This document shows, piece after piece, positions 28,682 to 35,239 of a DNA stretch of 64,000 nucleotides. Below the pieces are notes generated by a model that saw nothing but the letters and a program-made list of their open reading frames with translations, searched no databases and was not told where the DNA came from. How positions within the stretch are numbered: the first letter of the stretch is position 1; each line of letters begins with the position of its first letter. The stretch spans positions 27,278 through 91,277 of the forward strand of contig CABYCK010000003.1 in NCBI GenBank assembly GCA_902517535.1, written 5' to 3'. Made by a program: the position numbers and the translations under genes. The DNA comes from an uncultured Pelagibacteraceae bacterium (GTDB taxonomy: Bacteria; Pseudomonadota; Alphaproteobacteria; Pelagibacterales; Pelagibacteraceae).

Positions 28682-29454
28682 AAAAAATCAATTTAGCTAT
28701 TACTGGCTGTATGGGTAAGATGGGTCAAAAACTAATTAGATCATCAAGTTTAGATAAAAATTTTAAATTAGTTTCTTTGACGGAAAACAGAAAAATAAAT
28801 AAAAAAATAAAAGGAATTAAACCTGAATTTAATACAATTAATGCATTTAAAAAAGTTGATGTAATTATTGATTTTACTATTCCTAAATGTACGTTAGAAG
28901 TTTTAAAAATTGCAGTAAAACAAAAGAAAAGAATTGTAATAGGAACGACTGGTTTTACAAAAAAACAAGAAATTATAATTAAAAATTATTCCAAGAAGAT
29001 TCCTATCTTAAAGGCTGGGAACATGAGTTTAGGAGTAAATTTATTGATGTATTTAACTGAAATTGCGTCTAAATCTTTAGGAAAAAAATTTTTAAGCAAA
29101 GTCTATGAAGTTCATCACAAGGGAAAAAAAGATTATCCCTCGGGTACTGCTCTAATGCTTGCAGAGGGTATTTCTATAGGTAAAAATAAAACTTTTTACA
29201 GCATGATGGGGAAAAAATATTTGAACAAAAAATCTTTTCCGTATAGTAAAAAAATTAATTTTAACTCAATAAGAAAAGGTGGCATTGTAGGAGAGCATGA
29301 GGTTAAGTTTTCAAGTGGAAAAGAAATAGTAACTTTAAATCACGAGTCTTTTGATCGGGCTTTGTATTCTGAAGGAGCGCTAGCAGCAGCAAAATGGCTA
29401 AAAAATAAAAAGCCAGGGCTTTACTCAATGAGAGATCTTTTAAATTTTAAGTGA
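28678..29454 (+). CDS. dapB: 4-hydroxy-tetrahydrodipicolinate reductase
   Basis: Lysine/diaminopimelate pathway reductase. The 258 residues begin MKKINLAITGCMGKMG, the usual dinucleotide-binding start. The catalytic and substrate loops are EVHHKGKKDYPSGTAL and GGIVGEHEV. An upstream TTG at 28627 keeps the frame open, but I reject it because it lies inside the small membrane ORF and adds no family sequence. ATG 28678 overlaps that ORF's stop (ATGA). nth starts in the last 4 bases (GTGA). Confidence 0.96.
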   Translation: MKKINLAITGCMGKMGQKLIRSSSLDKNFKLVSLTENRKINKKIKGIKPEFNTINAFKKVDVIIDFTIPKCTLEVLKIAVKQKKRIVIGTTGFTKKQEIIIKNYSKKIPILKAGNMSLGVNLLMYLTEIASKSLGKKFLSKVYEVHHKGKKDYPSGTALMLAEGISIGKNKTFYSMMGKKYLNKKSFPYSKKINFNSIRKGGIVGEHEVKFSSGKEIVTLNHESFDRALYSEGALAAAKWLKNKKPGLYSMRDLLNFK

Positions 29455-30104
29455 ATAATAAAGAAAAATCTAAGATCATTATTAAAATCTTAAATAAAAC
29501 TTATCCCAAAGTTCCAATACCCCTGAATTATAAAAACATATTTACATTACTAGTGTCAGTACTGCTCTCAGCTCAATGTACTGATGTAAATGTTAATAAT
29601 GTCACAAAAAATATCTATCCAAAATATAATCATCCCAAGCATTTCGCAAAATTAGGAAGGAAAAAAATAGAGAGATTAATTAAGAAAATAGGAATTTTTA
29701 GAATAAAAGCGAAGAGTATTTATTATTTGTCAAAAACTTTAATTGAGAAATATAAAGGTAAAGTTCCTCGTACTTATAAACAGTTGGAAGAACTTCCTGG
29801 TGTTGGGCACAAGACAGCTAGTGTTGTAATGTCTCAAGGATTCGGATACCCAGCATTTCCAGTTGACACTCATATTCATAGATTGGCTCAAAGATGGGGA
29901 TTAACTAATGGTAAAAACGTAGTTCAAACAGAAAAAGATCTTAAAAGTATGTTCCCTAAAAAATATTGGAACAAACTTCATTTGCAAATAATTTGGTACG
30001 GCAGAGAATTTTGTAAAGCAAGAGATTGCTACGGAATAACTTGTAAAATTTGTAAAAGCTGTTATCCAAATAGAAAAAAACCAATTATAACCAAAAAAGC
30101 TTAA
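29451..30104 (+). CDS. nth: endonuclease III
   Basis: DNA glycosylase/AP lyase for oxidised pyrimidines. The 217 residues carry the helix-hairpin-helix with catalytic lysine (LPGVGHKTASVV) and the catalytic Asp (FPVDTHIHRLAQR). The start is GTG at 29451, overlapping the dapB stop. The C-terminal Fe-S region is odd: counting from the first Cys in REFCKARDC, cysteines fall at 0, 5, 10, 13 and 16, while the classic ligands are at 0, 7, 10 and 16. The second ligand position is Gly, so a cluster, if present, must use another Cys. Confidence 0.93.
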   Translation: MNNKEKSKIIIKILNKTYPKVPIPLNYKNIFTLLVSVLLSAQCTDVNVNNVTKNIYPKYNHPKHFAKLGRKKIERLIKKIGIFRIKAKSIYYLSKTLIEKYKGKVPRTYKQLEELPGVGHKTASVVMSQGFGYPAFPVDTHIHRLAQRWGLTNGKNVVQTEKDLKSMFPKKYWNKLHLQIIWYGREFCKARDCYGITCKICKSCYPNRKKPIITKKA

Positions 30105-31034
30105 ATGAAAATTATTGGAATAGGAAACGCAATAGTTGATGTTATTTGCAAAGTAAATGAAAATTTTCTTTCTACGAATAAACTAACTAAAAGCACTATG
30201 AAACTAGTCAATGAGAATGAATTTACAAAATTATTATCAAGCCTTAAAATTGAAGATACAGTGTCTGGCGGTTCAGTTGCAAATTCTATAGTTGGTCTTT
30301 CGCAGTTAGGAAATAAAGTTGGTTTTATTGGCAAAATAAATGATGACAAACTTGGTGCTAAATACGAAGAAGGATTAAAAAAAGAGAATGTAAAATATTT
30401 TTATTCGAAGAAAAAAGAAGCAATTCCTACCGGAACTTGTTTAATTTTAATAACTCCTGACTCTGAAAGAACTATGGTTACTTTTTTAGGAACTGCTGGA
30501 AAAATTAGTGACGACGACATAGACATAAACACAATAAAAAAAAGTGAAATTTTATTTCTTGAAGGTTATCTTTGGGATGAAGGTGAACCAAAAAAGGCTT
30601 TTGAAAAAGCTATCCAAAATTCTAATAAGGTGGCAATGTCATTATCTGATTTATTTTGTGTAGAAAGACACAAACCACATTTTCTTGATTTAGTTAAAAA
30701 TAAATTAGACATAACCTTTGCTAATGAGCAAGAAATAATTTCATTAATAGATGCAAAAAACTTTAGTGAAGTGATTGATTTTTCAAAAAATATTAAAAAA
30801 TTAATAGTCATAACACGTGGAGAAAAGGGGGCATTAGCAATTAAAGGGGATGAGGTAAAAGAGTGTACGGCAATTAAAAATCTAAAAATTAAAGACTTAA
30901 CTGGAGCTGGCGATTTATTTGCTGCAGGTTTTTTACATGGTTATATGAATAATAAACTAATTAAAGAAAGTTTAGAAATTGGAACCAAAATGTCTTCTCA
31001 AGTCATCCAAATAATTGGTGCAAGATTAAAATAA
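30105..31034 (+). CDS. PfkB-family carbohydrate/nucleoside kinase
   Basis: Ribokinase-fold kinase of 309 residues. The first signature is seen in GGSVANSIVGLSQLG and the second in DLTGAGDLFAAGFLHGY, where GAGD carries the catalytic Asp. FLEGYLWDEGEPKKAF in the middle resembles adenosine-kinase-like members common in Alphaproteobacteria. The exact substrate cannot be told from sequence. It starts on the base after the nth stop, so dapB-nth-pfkB is one tight run. It ends one base before the stop of the arfA-like gene on the other strand. Confidence 0.88.
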   Translation: MKIIGIGNAIVDVICKVNENFLSTNKLTKSTMKLVNENEFTKLLSSLKIEDTVSGGSVANSIVGLSQLGNKVGFIGKINDDKLGAKYEEGLKKENVKYFYSKKKEAIPTGTCLILITPDSERTMVTFLGTAGKISDDDIDINTIKKSEILFLEGYLWDEGEPKKAFEKAIQNSNKVAMSLSDLFCVERHKPHFLDLVKNKLDITFANEQEIISLIDAKNFSEVIDFSKNIKKLIVITRGEKGALAIKGDEVKECTAIKNLKIKDLTGAGDLFAAGFLHGYMNNKLIKESLEIGTKMSSQVIQIIGARLK

Positions 31035-31035
31035 A

Positions 31036-31143
31036 TTATTTTTTTTTTCTTTTAAAACTTCCCTTACCTTTTTTAGGTTTAATTACTCTTTTTCCATATT
31101 TTTTTGAGAATAGATCATAAGCAATTTTGTTTCTTTTTTTCAT
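31036..31143 (-). CDS. arfA: ArfA-like alternative ribosome-rescue factor (35 residues)
   Basis: A 35-residue, strongly basic frame fills what looks like a gap. It starts MKKRNKIAYDLF and has RVIKPKKGKGSFKRKK at its C-terminus. That end matches the ribosome-binding part of ArfA (RVEKNKKGKGSYMRK in E. coli), and NKIAYDLF aligns with DNAIEALL. ArfA recruits RF2 to ribosomes stalled on non-stop mRNA. The peptide lacks both the far N-terminus and the hydrophobic C-terminal tail of E. coli ArfA. Its ATG overlaps the stop of the upstream regulator (ATGA), so the two are translationally coupled. Confidence 0.72.
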   Translation of the reverse strand: MKKRNKIAYDLFSKKYGKRVIKPKKGKGSFKRKKK

Positions 31144-31775
31144 AAGTAATAACCTTTTTTATCATTTAAAATAAATTTTTCGTCTGAGAACTTATCTTTA
31201 ATTTTTTTTCTTAATCTATAAATATGAGTTTCTACAGTATGAGTATCTACATCTTTTGCGTATTTCCAAACTTTTTTTAAAATTTCATCTTTTGGAATCG
31301 ATCCTGAGTTTTTTAAAAATAATTCAAGGAGATGAATCTCTTTTTCAGTTAAAGCAATGAAGTTACTTCCTTTAGAAAGTTTTTTTTCATTTTTATCTAA
31401 ATTATATTCTTTGATTATAATACCAGAATTTTTACTAAATCTTTTTTTTACAATTGAATTTTCAATAATCTTGTTTAATTCATCAACACTAAAAGGAAGT
31501 AATAATTTATCATGAAATTTAGCTGATATTATTTGATTGGGTTTTGATAAAACAATTTTAATTTGATCATCTTTTTTGAATAGACTCTTCATAAAATCGA
31601 TTTTTTCTAAAAAATCACCATGTACTAATAATACGTCATAATCTTGATATGACTCTAATTCTGAATTCTCTGAGTGAAAAGTTAATGTAAAATTGAAATA
31701 ATCTTTAAGTTCCTCTAATGAAGTGTTAAAGTTTTTTGAGCCAAATGTTAAAACACTAAATTTATGCATATTCAT
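31140..31775 (-). CDS. OmpR-like regulator with degenerate receiver domain
   Basis: The C-terminal ~95 residues are a winged-helix DNA-binding domain of the OmpR/PhoB type (ALTEKEIHLLELFLKNSG and DTHTVETHIYRLRKKI). The N-terminal ~105 residues look like a receiver fold without its active site: the phospho-acceptor position in YDVLLVHGDFL is His rather than Asp, and the Lys of the usual KPF is Leu (LLLPFS). It therefore probably works without phosphorylation. The start is 31775 or 31769, overlapping the divergent L,D-transpeptidase gene. The arfA-like ORF overlaps its stop. Targets unknown. Confidence 0.82.
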   Translation of the reverse strand: MNMHKFSVLTFGSKNFNTSLEELKDYFNFTLTFHSENSELESYQDYDVLLVHGDFLEKIDFMKSLFKKDDQIKIVLSKPNQIISAKFHDKLLLPFSVDELNKIIENSIVKKRFSKNSGIIIKEYNLDKNEKKLSKGSNFIALTEKEIHLLELFLKNSGSIPKDEILKKVWKYAKDVDTHTVETHIYRLRKKIKDKFSDEKFILNDKKGYYL

Positions 31776-32255
31776 ATCAAAAATAAAAGACTTTCAATTT
31801 TAGACTATAAAGTAAAATGTGCCATTGGTAAAAGAGGAATTAAGCTTAAAAAGAAGGAAGGTGATCTAATCACCCCAAAAGGGATATTTCAAATTAAAAG
31901 TCTTCTCTACAGGAAAGATCGGGTTTCAAATTTTAAATCAAAAATCAAAAAAATACCTATTAAAAAAAACATGGGTTGGTGTGATGATCCTAGGTCTAAA
32001 AAATATAATAAGCTTGTAAAGCTACCTTTTAATTATAAAACAGAAAAACTTTATAGATCTAATAATACTTACGATATTGTACTTGTCTTAAATTATAATA
32101 TGAATCCAACTAAAAAGAATAAAGGTAGTGCAATTTTCATACATATAGCAAGAAAAAATTATAAAGCTACAGCTGGATGTATTGCTATACAAAAAAAAGA
32201 TATGAAAAAGATTGTTAAAAAAATAGTTAAAAAAACTTTAGTTAAAATAAACTAA
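31764..32255 (+). CDS. L,D-transpeptidase catalytic-domain (YkuD-like) protein
   Basis: The 163 residues match a compact YkuD/L,D-transpeptidase fold. The catalytic His and Cys are seen as FIHIARKNYKATAGCIAI (H, then AGC about 12 residues later). TPKGIFQIKSLLYRKDR near residue 40 is the usual substrate-side segment. No signal peptide is visible, so export is unclear. Similar short members occur widely in Alphaproteobacteria. It overlaps the pseudo-receiver gene head to head by up to 12 bases and yggS tail to tail by 4. A peptidoglycan cross-linking or editing role is inferred. Confidence 0.82.
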   Translation: MHIHIKNKRLSILDYKVKCAIGKRGIKLKKKEGDLITPKGIFQIKSLLYRKDRVSNFKSKIKKIPIKKNMGWCDDPRSKKYNKLVKLPFNYKTEKLYRSNNTYDIVLVLNYNMNPTKKNKGSAIFIHIARKNYKATAGCIAIQKKDMKKIVKKIVKKTLVKIN

Positions 32256-32902
32256 TTTCTTTCACCAAAAATAGAACTACCAATTCTTAAATACGTAGCT
32301 TTATTGTTTAATGCCAACATATAATCAGAAGACATTCCCATACTTAATTCTTTTAAACCCATAGAATAATTTAATTCTGACATACTTTTGAAATATTTTT
32401 TAGTATTACCATCGTTTGGAGGTATAGCCATTAAACCTAGAACGTTCATATGATTTTCTTTAGTACAATAATCATAGAATGAATCCACTTCATTAAAGGG
32501 AATACCAGATTTTTGGGTCTCATTCCCAATATTTACTTGAATGAAATAATTAATTGACTTGTTCATTTCCTTTTGACATTTGGACAATACGTCAGCTAAC
32601 TTTTGAGTATCTAATGAATGAATATAATCAAATATTTCTAATGCTTTTTTAGATTTATTGCTTTGCAATTTGCCAACCATATGAAGCTTCAATTCACTCT
32701 TTGCTTTTTTTATTTCTTTCCATTTAGACACTGCTTCCTGTACTTTATTTTCTCCAAAATGTAGATGACCATGATCAATTAAGGGCATTATGTGGTTTAA
32801 ATCAAATGTTTTGCTAACAGCAATAATCTTAATATTATCTCTATTGCTAGAATTGTTTATATTGGATTTTATTTTGTTAAATCTTTCGATTATGTTGCTC
32901 AT
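32252..32902 (-). CDS. yggS: PLP homeostasis protein (YggS/PLPBP family)
   Basis: Pyridoxal-phosphate-binding protein that controls free B6 vitamers and amino-acid pools. The 216 residues include KIIAVSKTF (Lys that binds PLP), HFGENKVQEAVSKW, HMVGKLQSNK and LSMGMSSDYMLA. Its start codon directly abuts the start codon of the divergent ThiE-like gene, forming CATATG with no base between. Confidence 0.95.
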   Translation of the reverse strand: MSNIIERFNKIKSNINNSSNRDNIKIIAVSKTFDLNHIMPLIDHGHLHFGENKVQEAVSKWKEIKKAKSELKLHMVGKLQSNKSKKALEIFDYIHSLDTQKLADVLSKCQKEMNKSINYFIQVNIGNETQKSGIPFNEVDSFYDYCTKENHMNVLGLMAIPPNDGNTKKYFKSMSELNYSMGLKELSMGMSSDYMLALNNKATYLRIGSSIFGERN

Positions 32903-33478
32903 ATGTTTGTATATAAAAAAAAATATTTTTTAATCATAGAAAATATCAAAGATATAGACTTAAAAAGTATAAAAATCTTTGAAAAATTTATTATTATTTA
33001 CAGAAATCAAAGTAAATTAATAAATATTGAGAAGTTATCAATATTTAGAAATAATTGTAAAGCAAAAAGGATAGATTTTTATATAGCTAATGACTTTAAA
33101 CTAATGTCAATTCTTAAAGCTGATGGACTTTATATCTCTGCCTACAATACTGATCTAAGAATGTGTAGATACAAATATTCTAAATATAAAATAATCGGAT
33201 CTGCACATAACTATAAAGAACTAAAAATAAAAGATATTCAAGGTTGTTCGTCCTTTATTTACTCAAGATTATTTGAAACTAAATATAAAAATAAACCTGG
33301 TTTTTTAGGATTAATAAGATTTAATCTACTATCACGTTTAAGGAAAGAAATTTTAACACCACTCGGTGGAATCAATATAAATAACCTAAACAAAATGAAT
33401 ATAGTTAATTCGACTTCTCTTGCTTTAATGTCTGAAGTAAAAAAAAAGCCGGCTAAAATATTTAGCCGGCTTTTTTAA
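32903..33478 (+). CDS. ThiE/TenI-like thiamine phosphate synthase family protein
   Basis: A divergent TIM-barrel protein of 191 residues. Family features are IANDFKLM (the ND of ThiE), ADGLYIS, IIGSAHNYKEL, SRLFETKYKNK (with the TK phosphate-side Lys) and LTPLGGININN. Conservation is weak enough that the activity could differ (TenI-like versus ThiE). Its final 12 codons (KKKPAKIFSRLF and preceding Lys) are encoded by an intrinsic terminator hairpin. It starts on the base after yggS, in the opposite direction. Confidence 0.68.
   Translation: MFVYKKKYFLIIENIKDIDLKSIKIFEKFIIIYRNQSKLINIEKLSIFRNNCKAKRIDFYIANDFKLMSILKADGLYISAYNTDLRMCRYKYSKYKIIGSAHNYKELKIKDIQGCSSFIYSRLFETKYKNKPGFLGLIRFNLLSRLRKEILTPLGGININNLNKMNIVNSTSLALMSEVKKKPAKIFSRLF
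33442..33476. terminator. bidirectional intrinsic terminator inside a coding sequence
   Basis: A perfect 16-bp stem (33442-33457 and 33461-33476), with a GC-rich centre GCCGGC and a 3-base loop ATA, is flanked by A6 on one side and T6 on the other, so it works in both directions. It lies within the 3' end of the ThiE-like frame, whose stop codon is 33476-33478, and 17 bases beyond the porin stop on the other strand. It should end both converging transcripts. It is one of only two clear intrinsic terminators in the window. Confidence 0.9.
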
Positions 33479-33494
33479 ATAACTTATCTTCTAT

Positions 33495-34523
33495 TTAAAA
33501 CGCAAATGTAAGAGCTATTAAAGTTTCTGTAGCATCTTCGTTTTGCACATAGCCTTTGTTCTCGTAGTCAGATCTAGCTACTGATAATGTAGCACCGCCT
33601 AGAGAGTATGCTATTTGAACAGAGTCAACTTCAATGTCATAAGTTGTAGTTTCAGATGTTAACATGTTTTGCTCTAATTCTTCTCTAGAGTAAGACACAG
33701 ACACATCTTTGTTTATAGAATAACCAATACTCATACCAGTATTTTCGTAATATTCTACTGTTTTTGCACCTGTAGTAATTGAAGTTCCTTCAGGAGCTTT
33801 GTATGATTTACCATAACCAATTGAAACGTTTTCTAAAGAGTATGTTACACCCCAAGCACCACCTTCTTCTAACTGATTCTCAGTAGTGACGCCGTCAGAA
33901 TAATCATTAACATCGTAGTAGTTAGCTGCTAAGCTTAAGTTTTCTACTGGATTCATTGTTATTGAGTAACCTTCCATTGAGTTTTGCGAACCTGTTGGTC
34001 CCGCAGCGTTACCACTTTGAGATTCAGTTTTACCTTGTCCGTAAGAAGCTTGTAACGTCGTACCGAAAGGTAGTTCTGGTGTTGAGTATTGAAGTGAAGC
34101 ATAACTCATTTCGTTAGCTGGGTAAGTTCCACCCGTGCTAAGACTTGTATCTGTTATTACTGTATAAGCAGATTGGTCAAAGAAATACTTCTTACTGTTT
34201 GAACATTCAGATACACAAATTTTTACAGTTCCCATTTCGTTCATAGTAATTGACATTTGTGAGTCATCGTTCAACGCACTTCCATCAGTAGCATCTGGAT
34301 CAAGTTCCATAGAGTAACTCCATGTAAAACCATTTGCCATTTCGCCGGCTGCTGTGAAGTTTAATTCGTTCGTAATACCAATACCATTATCTCTTTGATC
34401 TCCAGTAATCATATTGTAGGTAGCTTTAGCTGTACCATTTACAGTCATCTCACCTGCATTTACTGAAAACATTAAAGATAATGAAGCAATACTAACGAAT
34501 AAAGTTTTCATTATATTTTTCAT
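33495..34523 (-). CDS. outer-membrane porin
   Basis: A signal peptide (cleavage near VNAGEM, residue 23) is followed by alternating beta-strand sequence ending in LIALTFAF, with the terminal Phe typical of outer-membrane barrels. At 342 residues it fits a 16-strand trimeric porin of the alphaproteobacterial type. Two cysteines (CVSEC) sit in a likely loop. Codon use looks different from its neighbours, with more G, C and T in third positions, consistent with high expression. An AAGGATAAC site precedes the ATG. It ends before the shared terminator at 33442-33476. Substrate range unknown. Confidence 0.88.
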   Translation of the reverse strand: MKNIMKTLFVSIASLSLMFSVNAGEMTVNGTAKATYNMITGDQRDNGIGITNELNFTAAGEMANGFTWSYSMELDPDATDGSALNDDSQMSITMNEMGTVKICVSECSNSKKYFFDQSAYTVITDTSLSTGGTYPANEMSYASLQYSTPELPFGTTLQASYGQGKTESQSGNAAGPTGSQNSMEGYSITMNPVENLSLAANYYDVNDYSDGVTTENQLEEGGAWGVTYSLENVSIGYGKSYKAPEGTSITTGAKTVEYYENTGMSIGYSINKDVSVSYSREELEQNMLTSETTTYDIEVDSVQIAYSLGGATLSVARSDYENKGYVQNEDATETLIALTFAF

Positions 34524-34620
34524 TGTTATCCTTTGTTATTGTTTTAATAATTAAAACTGAGGAAAATTAGCATTTAGTGCTTAAAAATAGTCATATTTTT
34601 TATTATTTTAAGCTTTTTTT

Positions 34621-34644
34621 TGTAAATTGTTGTATATTTACAAC
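34621..34644. promoter_or_regulatory. overlapping dyads in the porin/DUF3576 divergent region
   Basis: The 173-base gap (34524-34696) between the divergent porin and DUF3576 genes holds two overlapping perfect inverted repeats: TGTAAAT-N8-ATTTACA (34621-34642) and GTTGTA-N4-TACAAC (34629-34644). TTGTAT (34630-34635) and TAAATT (34653-34658), 17 bases apart, form a possible + strand promoter over the dyads. No firm porin promoter could be picked; its leader would be up to about 100 bases. The rest of the gap is AT-rich without tRNA-like or GC-rich structure. Confidence 0.4.
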
Positions 34645-34696
34645 ACTTTTTCTAAATTAAATAGAGTGAATTTGGTTAAATTGATGCTATCTAATA

Positions 34697-35233
34697 ATGG
34701 TGAATATGCTTAAAAAACTCCTCATATTATATCTAATCTCTTTATTCTTAAGCTCTTGCGCAGCGTTAAAGCCGGAAAGAGTAAATACTGGAGAAGTGCC
34801 TATTTCGGGTCAGGAAAGAGCTAGAAAAAATATAGAAGAGGGCAGAGGTATAAGTGTTGGTGGTCTACTAGGAAATAGAGGAACAAATTTTGAATTTAGT
34901 TCTTCAAACCCTATGTGGAGAGCTTCTTTAGAAATATTAGACTTCCTGCCAATGACAACTGTTGATTACTCAGGTGGGATAATAATTACTGATTGGTATT
35001 CTGGAGAAAGTTCCAAAGATAATGAGTCGATTAAAATAGCTGTACGTTTTTTATCGAATGATATCAGAGCTGATAGTTTAAAAATTATTGTACATAAAAA
35101 AAAATGTTCTGTTAATCAAAATTGTGGAACTAGTCTAATTAAAAAATCAAAAATAAGTGATGAATTAAGAATTGCTATATTAAAAAAAGCTGCGTTGTTA
35201 GAAAAAGATTCTAAATCAAAAAAGAAAAAATAA
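34697..35233 (+). CDS. DUF3576-type lipoprotein
   Basis: The signal peptide ends in the lipobox LSSC (Cys near residue 21), so this is a predicted lipoprotein of 178 residues. The body contains PMWRASLEILDFLPMTTVDYSGG and IITDWY, characteristic of the DUF3576 family found next to leuS in Alphaproteobacteria. It starts at ATG 34697 or 34706. The C-terminus is lysine-rich. It is followed by leuS after 6 bases. Function unknown; an outer-membrane role is inferred from its place before leuS-lptE. Confidence 0.85.
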   Translation: MVNMLKKLLILYLISLFLSSCAALKPERVNTGEVPISGQERARKNIEEGRGISVGGLLGNRGTNFEFSSSNPMWRASLEILDFLPMTTVDYSGGIIITDWYSGESSKDNESIKIAVRFLSNDIRADSLKIIVHKKKCSVNQNCGTSLIKKSKISDELRIAILKKAALLEKDSKSKKKK

Positions 35234-35239
35234 TTTTAA

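Noticed and set aside
30823..30828. Another CACGTG (in the PfkB gene)
   Set aside because: Flanking bases do not fit parS; only the core six are shared.
34524..34696. Possible tRNA or small RNA in the porin upstream gap
   Set aside because: No cloverleaf, no GC-rich stem and no terminator within the gap.
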